From a virus, in IMG/VR virus record IMGVR_UViG_3300025154_000387, positions 1 through 23,641 of that record: a DNA stretch of 23,641 nt. One strand, 5' to 3'. Every line of letters begins with the position of its first letter. Position 1 is the first letter of the stretch. Below, one piece after another: positions 15,794 through 23,043 of this stretch. The notes under the pieces were generated by a model. That model ran no database searches. It worked only from the letters and a program-made list of their open reading frames with translations, and was not told where the DNA came from. The position numbers and the translations under genes were made by a program.

Positions 15794-15840
15794 GGGCTTC
15801 TACGGGGGAAGCCCCCTGCGGACCTTGGCCGGTAGGGGGC
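15794..15840 (-). promoter_or_regulatory. Two overlapping, mutually exclusive hairpins before the connector gene
   Basis: In the 92-bp gap between the capsid and connector genes, GGGCTTC/GAAGCCC (15794-15800 with 15808-15814, 7-nt loop) abuts the connector ATG. A second stem, GCCCCCT/AGGGGGC (15811-15817 with 15834-15840), is extended by an inner ACC/GGT pair. The two share 15811-15814, so only one can form at a time. No U-run follows, so a simple terminator is unlikely; control of connector translation, attenuation, or mRNA processing behind the abundant capsid message is more plausible. The rest of the gap (15841-15885) shows nothing I recognise. Confidence 0.5.
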
Positions 15841-15885
15841 TGAGAGGTGGGGAGACGAGTTGCTACGTCTTGGGTCTGGCTCCTA

Positions 15886-16863
15886 TCAGGCGCCCTTGAT
15901 CTTTCGGAGACCCTGCCAGAAGGCCAAGGCGAAGCCGTACCAGATGTGCGCGCTGTTCTTGAGCTTGCCAGTGTTCTTGAAGAAATCTGAGTCCGTGTCC
16001 CACTGCCGGAGTTCGAGCTCGAGACCCGGAGACCAGCGCGCGCACAGCCACGGAGGCATCTTCTTCACCAGACTGGAGTCTGCGAGGTACCAGTCATCGG
16101 GGTCGGTGAACTCCGGAACGTGGACGGCCTTCAGTCCCGCGATTGGGTTGGTCATGGTGGCCGTGCCGCCACCGGGGACACCGGTGCCGCTTGCAACCGA
16201 CACCTGGATTTGCTTGATCAGCGCGTCCACGATCTCGAACTTTTCTGTCGGCAACAGGATGGTGTCTGGATTGACTCGCAGCTTCTTGCCGTTGACGTCC
16301 TTCACAGCGCGCATTGCGGTCCGCTCTGCGATGATGTTGGCGATTGAGTTGCAGTCCTTCGGCGTCGCCTGGTAGTTGCTGGACGTTCCGAGTCCAGGTT
16401 TCTTAGTGTTCGCCGGGTGCGTCGCCGAAAAGAAGTTCTGACCGTTCCAGATCAGCGTGGATTCGCCGGCCTCGAGCAAGGCAGCAATCGAGTCGGCCCG
16501 GTGGTTCTGCTCGGCGATGTTCGCGGAATTCGCACTGTCGTTCCACTGACGATAGGCAAACACCTTCGTCAACAAGTCGACCAGTCGGGCTTCGTAGCCC
16601 ATGTCGTACTCGACCACCTTGAGGTCGAGCTTGTCCTCGCCCATCGTCTCGACGGCGCTGTCGCCCTCGGTCTCCTTGAACTTCCCACTCATCGCAGACA
16701 GCGGGTACGTCGTTTCGGGGACGTTCACGGGTGTGGAGTCGCCGTAGTCGTCGACCCACCCCGGGGGGACGTCGGCACCCTGCGCGGCGAGATAGCGGTC
16801 GGAGTACTCGACAAGGGCTTCCGCACTGGTCGCTGGCAGCTTGTCTGATTCGTAAAGGCTCAT
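15886..16863 (-). CDS. Major capsid protein (Mu gpT-like)
   Basis: 325 residues from an ATG with AGAAGGGA upstream. After a helical start (MSLYESDKLPATSAEALVEY), the protein has the family pattern: GKFKETEGDSAVETMGEDK, RQWNDSANSANIAEQNHRADS, the WNGQNFFSATHPANTK phrase that is typical of gpT-type head proteins, and VNPDTILLPTEKFEIV. It ends with the ARWSPGLELELRQWDTDSDFF segment. An HK97-like fold is expected. The protein assembles on the scaffold encoded two genes upstream and is processed in the prohead. Length is close to that of Mu gpT. It is followed by a structured intergenic gap. Confidence 0.88.
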   Translation of the reverse strand: MSLYESDKLPATSAEALVEYSDRYLAAQGADVPPGWVDDYGDSTPVNVPETTYPLSAMSGKFKETEGDSAVETMGEDKLDLKVVEYDMGYEARLVDLLTKVFAYRQWNDSANSANIAEQNHRADSIAALLEAGESTLIWNGQNFFSATHPANTKKPGLGTSSNYQATPKDCNSIANIIAERTAMRAVKDVNGKKLRVNPDTILLPTEKFEIVDALIKQIQVSVASGTGVPGGGTATMTNPIAGLKAVHVPEFTDPDDWYLADSSLVKKMPPWLCARWSPGLELELRQWDTDSDFFKNTGKLKNSAHIWYGFALAFWQGLRKIKGA

Positions 16864-16884
16864 GGTAGTCCCTTCTGCTGCCTA

Positions 16885-18033
16885 TCAGGCGGTTCGAAGC
16901 TTGCGTGTGTATTCGACCCACACGCGGTGGATCAGGAGGTCATCGGTCCCGAGCGTGCCATCAGTCGGCTTGAACGTCCCCGACACCTTGCTTCCGACGG
17001 CCGGCAGATCCGCAGCCGTAAGTGTCAATTCCAGCGTGGCGATGGTCTTCGCATCGACGTCGCCGGTGAGAGCGTCGGTCGTGCCGCCGTAGTCGGCATC
17101 AGCGTCGTGAAGCGCTCCGTCGACCTGATTGAACAACTCCACATCGAGCGTGGTCGCGTCGCCGACGGTTGCGTCGGACTTCGAACACATCGCCTTCAAG
17201 GTCATATCCGCGGTGATGTTCGCATCGTACGGGATCTTGAAATCGAAAATGTTCTTCGGCGGACTCGCTGCGTTGTTGATCCGGTAGCAAACCGCCTTGG
17301 AGTCCGCGACGGTGAGGCCGTCGGCTCCACCGTTCGCGAACTTTGCCACGTCGCCGTCCGCGTCCCGAATCGAACCGAGCTCGATCTCGATGACCCCTTG
17401 GGCCGAAGTGGCGTCGATGTAGATCTCGTCCAGCGCTTCGTCGACCGTCGCTGCCGCGGTCTTGTTGCCGGAATCCTCGAACCCAACCATGTTGGCCCCG
17501 TGGGTGGCAGTCACGGCCGCCAAATCGGAAACGATTTGAGCGAGTGCTGCCTCGACGTTGTCGACGTCGAAGTACCCGTCGCTGTCGTCGAGTTCAACAT
17601 CCAGGGCCTCGGCCACGCGAACGGCGGAGGGAGACACCCACACCTTCACGCGTGAGTCCTGCATCCCCATGAAGATGCCCGCCTTGAAGCGAGTGCCCGA
17701 CGCAGAGTTGTCGGCGATCGTGTGATCGTCTGACATGTACACGGTCCAGCCGATCGGCGTGGCTGCGCTGCATGCGTCGCCCCCCGTCGCGTTGGCGAAA
17801 AGGTATTGCCGATCAGTCTCGACAGCGCATCGTCCGAGCGCTGCGGCCGCGTGTGTCGACACGCCGATGCAGTCGCCGGACAGCGCGGTCGACCCAGGAA
17901 CCAGCTTCGCGTCAGCGTCGAGCTGAGCGACCATGATCCCTTCCTTGATCGCCGACGCTCCGACTGCGACGTAGATGGTCTTGCCCTCGGCGCCGACGGG
18001 CTCACGAATCAGGTTTACGGTGGTGTTTGCCAT
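16885..18033 (-). CDS. Head decoration or head-fibre protein
   Basis: 382 residues from an ATG with AGGAG seven bases upstream. Residues 1-135 fit a small beta-barrel decoration protein (IYVAVGASAIKEGIMV, VPGSTALSGDCIGVS), resembling DUF2190/gpD-type modules that sit next to capsid genes. Residues 150-210 contain two related helical phrases, VDNVEAALAQI and TVDEALDEIY, of the kind that link fibre segments in phages. Residues 215-382 form a separate beta-rich domain. A decoration protein with an extended head fibre is the likely reading. It lies between protease-scaffold and capsid genes, the usual position for head stabilisers. Confidence 0.68.
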   Translation of the reverse strand: MANTTVNLIREPVGAEGKTIYVAVGASAIKEGIMVAQLDADAKLVPGSTALSGDCIGVSTHAAAALGRCAVETDRQYLFANATGGDACSAATPIGWTVYMSDDHTIADNSASGTRFKAGIFMGMQDSRVKVWVSPSAVRVAEALDVELDDSDGYFDVDNVEAALAQIVSDLAAVTATHGANMVGFEDSGNKTAAATVDEALDEIYIDATSAQGVIEIELGSIRDADGDVAKFANGGADGLTVADSKAVCYRINNAASPPKNIFDFKIPYDANITADMTLKAMCSKSDATVGDATTLDVELFNQVDGALHDADADYGGTTDALTGDVDAKTIATLELTLTAADLPAVGSKVSGTFKPTDGTLGTDDLLIHRVWVEYTRKLRTA

Positions 18034-18035
18034 TG

Positions 18036-18713
18036 TCAGCTCCTGCCCGCCTGGGCCTCACGCCGAGCCTTGAGCTCGGCGAACTTCTCGGGGGTGCACC
18101 CAGTGTCTCTGCAAATCTTGAGCTCGCGCTCGGTCAGGCCCGCGACCCCGGTCCCGCCGCCAGCAAGCGACCCGACCGCGGTGACGTCGCCGGCCAGATT
18201 CGGCACCTCGGCCGGGAACGACCTGGCAATCCGCCGCGCCGTTTCGATTGGCGTTTTGGGATCCTCGACGAGGGCTCGCAGTTCCTTGCTGACGATGCGC
18301 GATTCAGCGAGCAGCTTTGCGCGCTCTTCAGCCACAGCCGCGGCGCGTTTTGTAGCCGCCTCTGCGCGTCGCTCGCTTTCGATCGTGTCGAGCAGCTTGA
18401 GCACGCGAGCATCGGCTGCAGCCGCAGCGGGCTCGGTCGGCTCGGCCATCTCCGCTGGGGCATCGAGAGTCCCCCCGCCGAGGAAGCTCTGCCCCACCTT
18501 GATCGCATTCTCGCACGCAGCGATCATCGCGGTGGTGGCAGCGATCGCCTCGTCGGCCGTGCCTCCGTCACACGCGGTCGCGGCGTCGGTGCACACGGTC
18601 GCGCAGTCTGCTGCGGCAGTGGAGACCTCCGCAGCCGTCGCCCGTCCGGAGCTATTGGACTCGCCCTCGCCGGCGGGCACGTCTTCGGCCGCTTGACGCT
18701 TCGTGTTCTTCAT
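18036..18713 (-). CDS. Nested scaffold protein from internal start
   Basis: An in-frame ATG at 18713-18711 (Met330 of the protease) is preceded by GAAGGA with an 8-base spacer, a far better site than chance would require. The product would be 225 residues, MKNTKRQAAEDVPAGE onward, matching the scaffold half alone. This copies the lambda gpC/gpNu3 and Mu gpI/gpZ arrangement, where excess scaffold is made from an internal start while the full protein supplies the protease. The Met falls exactly at the boundary between protease and scaffold domains, after a polar linker (305-329). Protein evidence is lacking. Confidence 0.72.
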   Translation of the reverse strand: MKNTKRQAAEDVPAGEGESNSSGRATAAEVSTAAADCATVCTDAATACDGGTADEAIAATTAMIAACENAIKVGQSFLGGGTLDAPAEMAEPTEPAAAAADARVLKLLDTIESERRAEAATKRAAAVAEERAKLLAESRIVSKELRALVEDPKTPIETARRIARSFPAEVPNLAGDVTAVGSLAGGGTGVAGLTERELKICRDTGCTPEKFAELKARREAQAGRS

Positions 18714-19700
18714 CGCTGATGTCCTTCGCGCTTTCGCGCCGCTGAGCCGCCCTCGCATCCCCGAGAGCTCCGATTCCTGTGCCTTTGCGCTCATGGTCTC
18801 GATCACTCCGCTGATCGACATGACTCCGTCGATAAGCTTCTTCTCCAATGCCGCGGCCGCGCCGAATGTCGCTCCGTTGAGCGCGCGCACCAGCAACGCA
18901 TCCACGCCGCGCAGCGACCCAATGGCCTCGTAAAAGCGCGTCGCAGCCTCCGTTACTCGCACACGCTCTCGCTCGAGCGCGACGTCGACAACGGGGTCGA
19001 ATGGGTTTCCCGCGTCCTTGCCTGGAGGATCACGCACGAGCGTGACGGCGTTGCCTTCCTGCTCGAGCGCCCCTCGCATGTCGGCGAACATCGTGTAGCA
19101 GCCGATCGAACCCACCTCCGCGGATGTCGGCGCGAAGATCCCTGCGTCGCTCACACCAGCTGCGAGCCAGTATGCGGCGCTACATGCGAGCTCGTCGACG
19201 TAGACGCCGATCGGCTTCTGCTCCGCATCTCGAACTGCGACGATCGACCGAATGCACTCTTCGAGCCCGGCCAGATCTCCGCCGGGTGAGTCGACTCGCA
19301 GGACGACGGCCCCAACCTCAGTGTCTTCGATCGCGCTTGTCACACGCTCTGCGATCGAGTCGTATCCGTCGATCCACCCGCAAAAGTAGTCCGCCCGCTG
19401 AGATAGCGGACCGATCACGTCGACGATGGCGATCTGCGATCGAGCCTTCTTTGTTGCCGCGGCACCACGTTCTGATCGGCGTCCAGACACCGGATGGTGG
19501 GCAATGTCGTGCGGACCCGACTCGATCGAAAACGTCCGCCCTATCGCCGTCGAGGCGAGCGCCATCGTCTGACCAGTGCGATGGTGCAGTAGCGTCCGCG
19601 CATCGAGCACGTAGGTCGTGCGATCGAGCGAAGGTGCGCGCGGCCGGGAGGTCGAAGCCACGTCGCGCCCTCGCGACATCATGCGACCTATCGCCTTCAC
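18036..19700 (-). CDS. Prohead protease of the S49 (SppA) family fused to scaffold domain
   Basis: 554 residues from a GTG in a GTGA overlap with the portal stop, with AGAAGGAAG upstream. Residues about 85-300 are an S49 peptidase: VVLRVDSPGG (132-141) supplies the oxyanion region, Ser174 in ACSAAYW is the likely nucleophile and Lys228 in PPGKDAGNPF the general base, as in lambda gpC. Residues 330-554 form a helical, Ala/Glu-rich scaffold ending with LTERELKICRDTGCTPEKF, a phrase common at the ends of such proteins. The full-length protein cleaves head proteins; the C-terminal part guides capsid assembly. Six Cys residues cluster in the scaffold half (366, 370, 377, 396, 530, 535), which is odd. 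Confidence 0.87.
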   Translation of the reverse strand: MKAIGRMMSRGRDVASTSRPRAPSLDRTTYVLDARTLLHHRTGQTMALASTAIGRTFSIESGPHDIAHHPVSGRRSERGAAATKKARSQIAIVDVIGPLSQRADYFCGWIDGYDSIAERVTSAIEDTEVGAVVLRVDSPGGDLAGLEECIRSIVAVRDAEQKPIGVYVDELACSAAYWLAAGVSDAGIFAPTSAEVGSIGCYTMFADMRGALEQEGNAVTLVRDPPGKDAGNPFDPVVDVALERERVRVTEAATRFYEAIGSLRGVDALLVRALNGATFGAAAALEKKLIDGVMSISGVIETMSAKAQESELSGMRGRLSGAKARRTSAMKNTKRQAAEDVPAGEGESNSSGRATAAEVSTAAADCATVCTDAATACDGGTADEAIAATTAMIAACENAIKVGQSFLGGGTLDAPAEMAEPTEPAAAAADARVLKLLDTIESERRAEAATKRAAAVAEERAKLLAESRIVSKELRALVEDPKTPIETARRIARSFPAEVPNLAGDVTAVGSLAGGGTGVAGLTERELKICRDTGCTPEKFAELKARREAQAGRS

Positions 19701-21247
19701 GCTGCTTCCTTCTGCGATTGTTCGGTCGGAGCCGCGGTCGGCTTACCGATCGGTCGCCACGCGACCTTCCAAACAACATCGCCGTTTTCGTCACGCTCAA
19801 AATCGCGCACGCGCTCGATCCCGCACAGACGACACCGGTTGACGGCGCCGTGCTCGCAGCGGTCAACGTTTTCCGCGGTCATCTTGTCCGCGAGCTGCTG
19901 GGCCGCGTCGTCTGTCGGAGGCTCATCAGGGATACCGTCGCCGTCCACGTCCGTTGTGGTACCGTCGGCCGTGGCTGCCATCGGCTCGCCTATCGTCACC
20001 GTCGGCACGCTCTGCGCAACAAGCAGCGATGCGATGTCTACGTCTCGACCGTATGGGGCGAGGGAGGTGCGCATCGCCGTGATCGCCGTCGCGAGCTGTA
20101 GCATCGCGTTTGCTTCCGCCAAACGATCCTTCGGTGGCGTGACATCCCATAGCACCGTCGCACGCGACGTGAGCGCATCGACCCCCCAGCGCGCCACGAC
20201 CCATGGCGGAATCGCTTGGGTGTTGAGCGTGTGAGCGAGCGAATCGGCGATCGCTTTGATGATGTCCGCGCGAATCGACTTGTGGATGTCGGCGTTCGCG
20301 AACCCTGTGCCGCCCGTCGTCGTGACGAGCTGGCCAGCGATCGCAAGAATGATCTCTTCGTTCGACGTCGTGATCGTCGCGCCGAACGCTTCGTAACCAC
20401 GCCCGTTGCTCTCGAGCAGCTTCACGTCGTAGCCGGGCTTCATCCCGAACACGGTGTTGACTCCCCAAGCCATCACCTTCTGGAACCAGGAGTCCGCCTG
20501 TTCGTCGGTCGCTGCAGAGGGGCTGTATGCAACGCGCGCGGGGTTCGCCAGCTTTGACTCCCAGTTGCTTCGGTACGACTTCGCGTGCGTCTTCGGAATC
20601 CACGCCTCGCCCAGCGCGTACACAATGCCGTGCCTCCACGGGGCAACACGGCCGCCAGCGACGTGCAGGACGAAACGGCCATCACCTGGCGTGATGCGAA
20701 GATCGCCCGCCTTCGTTTGGTAGTACCACTGGTTCTCATCCCAGCGGTACCGCAAACCCTCCGGCTCCTGGCGCACGAGGACCGGGTAGTCGCGTGCGCG
20801 CACTGGCACGAGCTCGCCCAGCGCTACGCCGAGGCCACGGCCATCAGCGGCCATCAGAGCGAGCTCCGTGCTCGGAAACATCTGATCGAACACGCTCACG
20901 GTGCCGTTGCCGGTGAGCTCGGCGACCTGCGCGTCATCGCCGGAGAATTGCCGAGGTAGACGCACCAGGCCGTCAGTGCACGTGCTCATTAGGCCTGCCA
21001 CGACGCCGTCTGCCTGCATCGCACTCCACAGCTTTGCCAGCTGGCGGAGATTCCCGTTGTCTGCTTGCGTGCGCGCGGTCTCGAGGTCCGCCAGGTACCA
21101 GCGCGTCTGCGTCCGTGCTTGGCGCGATAGCTGCGCGCCGGCCGCAGCTCTGATTCGCAATGCTTCTTCGTCGTCCTTCGGATCGGACGGCTTTTCATAC
21201 GCGCTCACACCGAGCAGCGCAGAGAGCACGTCACCGAGGATCGCCAT
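19697..21247 (-). CDS. Portal protein (DUF935-like, Mu gp29 type) with C-terminal zinc-knuckle-like motif
   Basis: 516 residues. The ATG at 21247-21245 is the only usual start codon after an in-frame stop, yet it lacks a ribosome binding site. The core has the family pattern: AGLMSTCTDGLVRLPRQF (about 84-101), WRHGIVYALGEAWIPK (204-219), and AFGATITTSNEEIILAIAGQLVTT (287-310), followed by helical segments for the stem and crown. The C-terminal 90 residues add DVDGDGIPDEP (433-443), which matches calcium-binding DxDGDG loops, and Cys464/His466/Cys472/Cys475 in CEHGAVNRCRLCG, a possible zinc site. The portal forms the ring through which DNA enters. The extension may lie on the inside of the head. 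Confidence 0.82.
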   Translation of the reverse strand: MAILGDVLSALLGVSAYEKPSDPKDDEEALRIRAAAGAQLSRQARTQTRWYLADLETARTQADNGNLRQLAKLWSAMQADGVVAGLMSTCTDGLVRLPRQFSGDDAQVAELTGNGTVSVFDQMFPSTELALMAADGRGLGVALGELVPVRARDYPVLVRQEPEGLRYRWDENQWYYQTKAGDLRITPGDGRFVLHVAGGRVAPWRHGIVYALGEAWIPKTHAKSYRSNWESKLANPARVAYSPSAATDEQADSWFQKVMAWGVNTVFGMKPGYDVKLLESNGRGYEAFGATITTSNEEIILAIAGQLVTTTGGTGFANADIHKSIRADIIKAIADSLAHTLNTQAIPPWVVARWGVDALTSRATVLWDVTPPKDRLAEANAMLQLATAITAMRTSLAPYGRDVDIASLLVAQSVPTVTIGEPMAATADGTTTDVDGDGIPDEPPTDDAAQQLADKMTAENVDRCEHGAVNRCRLCGIERVRDFERDENGDVVWKVAWRPIGKPTAAPTEQSQKEAA

Positions 21248-21336
21248 GCGGTCAACGCAACCACACGCGCCGGTTACATGCAGTTACCAACTGCAAATCG
21301 GCCCTTGGTAACCGAGTGTAACCCGAGATTTGAAGC
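21248..21336. promoter_or_regulatory. Structured gap between large terminase and portal: four-box GTTAC dyad
   Basis: This 89-bp gap holds GTTAC at 21273-21277 and 21283-21287, then the inverse GTAAC at 21308-21312 and 21318-21322. The boxes within each pair are 10 bp apart, one helical turn, and all four share one symmetry centre. The arms 21272-21288 and 21307-21323 match at 14 of 17 positions. A hairpin TGCAGTT-ACC-AACTGCA (21279-21295) and a pairing CGGTTAC/GTAACCG (21271-21277 with 21308-21314) also exist. The region is more A/T-rich than its surroundings and precedes a portal start with no ribosome binding site. An operator, a packaging-related site or a structured leader are the candidates. 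Confidence 0.6.
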
Positions 21337-23043
21337 TCATCGACGGAACCCACCAAACGGATCGATCGCCCCAGAAAACGGATCGAGCACCGGTCTCACG
21401 TCGCCTCGGTCGGTCGGCCGCTTGACCTCCGACGCCGACGATCCTTCCGACGACGAGCTCTCCCACGGCTTCGGATCCCACACGGCAAGGCACATGGCAT
21501 CGGCGCGGTCCGGCGAGCGCTTGATCTTTTTTCGAAGCTCTTTCTTGCTCGTGACCTTCAATCGCCCTTGCGGCCCCTCGATCCACTCCGGCGCGTGCAG
21601 CTCTGCCGCGAGCCTCGAGTCCTCGGGTATCGCTCCACCTTCGCCGCGATCCTCCACTGCACGCAACCAGTGAGCCGCGTTGCCCCAAAGCGCATCGCGC
21701 ATCAGATCCCAAATGTCCGCCTGCCTCACAGCACGATCGGACGCGCGGATCGGGAACACCTCGAACGGCTCTGCGCCGTCATCGAACCTGCTGAGGTACG
21801 CTCGCAACGTGCTGAGCACCTCGGCGCCGATCGGTCCAGAGCGATCGAGCACGACGCGAGGACGTTCCTTCGGCGTCTTGTGCTCTCGGACGATGTTGAG
21901 CAGATGCACCAGGTGCGCGTCCGCAGACAGGCCACGGAACGCCACGAGTTCGATCACGCGCAAACCTCGTCGCGGCGCGAATACGCTCTCGTCGCCGTCG
22001 ACACCCTCGCCGGCAGGGTCGAGTCCGATCGTGAGAACACCTTCGCACGACGCGTCGGCCCACCGCTGCTCCGCAAGCCCGATCGTGTGCAGCGACACAA
22101 CCTTACCCTGTTCTCGCCGAACGAACTCGCCTCTGACGCGCACAGCGTACAGCGGCGAATCCTCGCCCCACTCGCGCCGTTTCTCGTCGACCCAGTCACG
22201 CGTTGCGAGCCCTGGGACAACGTTGCGACCTTCAATAACGTTCGGCGAATCCTCGCTCGACACCTGGATGCAATGCACTCCCTTGGGGTTGTCCTCCGTC
22301 TGCTTCAGCTTGTGGAACGCGTCGAAGAAGAACCCCTCCGATCGTGTCGGGTTCGAGGTCATCAGCACGCGCGCTCCGCCAGCGCGATTGCCTTCGATCG
22401 CCTCGTTGATGTCGTCGCCGATGCCGCTCGCCTCGTCGAGGACGTAGAGCAGATTGCGCCCGGAGATGCCCGCGACAGCTTCTGCTTCCCTCGCGGTGAA
22501 GCCGACGATTTCGCGGAAGTCAGCCGACTTGAGCCCCGATCGCGCAAGCTCGCGGAGCTCGCCGCCGATGGGCTTGATCGCGCGGCGGTGCAGCATGCGC
22601 AGCTCACGCCACAGAATCTGGTCGACCTGACGCGCGGTCACGCTCGACATCACGACGCGGGCCTCGTCGTGCGTGCAGAAGAACCACAACGCCACAACAG
22701 CGTCGGTCACGGACTTGCCGACTTTGTGACCCGACGCGACCGCTACGCGCATGTGGTCGCGCACCGCCAGGAGGATCTGAACCTGCTGGACCGTGAGCCT
22801 GATCCCGAGCACCTCGATCGCGAAGGCCTCCGGGTCCAGCCGATACCGTTCGCTCGGCCAGTGCTCGGACTCCGACAAATTCAGCGCCGATCGAATCTCG
22901 TCGCGCTCGTCCTCGTCGCGCGTGGTCTCGTATCGCAGCTCGAGGTCGCCGTCGATCGCCGTCGACAGCCCGCCTGACATCGTGCGCGCCCGCGATGACG
23001 GCGACCGCCTCGACTGGACCTCACGTGCGATCGAGGTCGTCAC
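21337..23043 (-). CDS. terL: Terminase large subunit
   Basis: 568 residues from a GTG (23043-23041) that overlaps the small terminase stop as GTGA and has AAGGAG eight bases upstream. The ATPase domain carries a Walker A, ASGHKVGKS (about 103-111), and a Walker B, NLLYVLDEAS (about 197-206), with a DEARVVMSS strand between. MTSNPTRSEGFFF is the usual coupling region. The nuclease domain begins near LTIGLDPAGEGVDGDES, with further acidic residues in VVLDRSG and SPDRADAMCLAVWD. The enzyme cuts concatemeric DNA and drives it into the prohead. The last 60 residues are Ser/Asp-rich and probably flexible. Confidence 0.93.
   Translation of the reverse strand: MTTSIAREVQSRRSPSSRARTMSGGLSTAIDGDLELRYETTRDEDERDEIRSALNLSESEHWPSERYRLDPEAFAIEVLGIRLTVQQVQILLAVRDHMRVAVASGHKVGKSVTDAVVALWFFCTHDEARVVMSSVTARQVDQILWRELRMLHRRAIKPIGGELRELARSGLKSADFREIVGFTAREAEAVAGISGRNLLYVLDEASGIGDDINEAIEGNRAGGARVLMTSNPTRSEGFFFDAFHKLKQTEDNPKGVHCIQVSSEDSPNVIEGRNVVPGLATRDWVDEKRREWGEDSPLYAVRVRGEFVRREQGKVVSLHTIGLAEQRWADASCEGVLTIGLDPAGEGVDGDESVFAPRRGLRVIELVAFRGLSADAHLVHLLNIVREHKTPKERPRVVLDRSGPIGAEVLSTLRAYLSRFDDGAEPFEVFPIRASDRAVRQADIWDLMRDALWGNAAHWLRAVEDRGEGGAIPEDSRLAAELHAPEWIEGPQGRLKVTSKKELRKKIKRSPDRADAMCLAVWDPKPWESSSSEGSSASEVKRPTDRGDVRPVLDPFSGAIDPFGGFRR

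Noticed and set aside
15794-15840. Simple rho-independent terminator behind the capsid gene
   Set aside because: The stems are GC-rich but no U-run follows on the transcribed strand, and the connector gene begins at once.
21271-21336. Sigma-70 type promoter before the portal gene
   Set aside because: Possible -35/-10-like hexamers are present only with wrong spacing (about 12 bp) or poor matches, so I do not call a promoter.
21568-22977. A 469-codon plus-strand open frame
   Set aside because: It is the exact antisense of the terminase ATPase and nuclease domains, Arg/Asp/Leu/Val-rich and without any motif.
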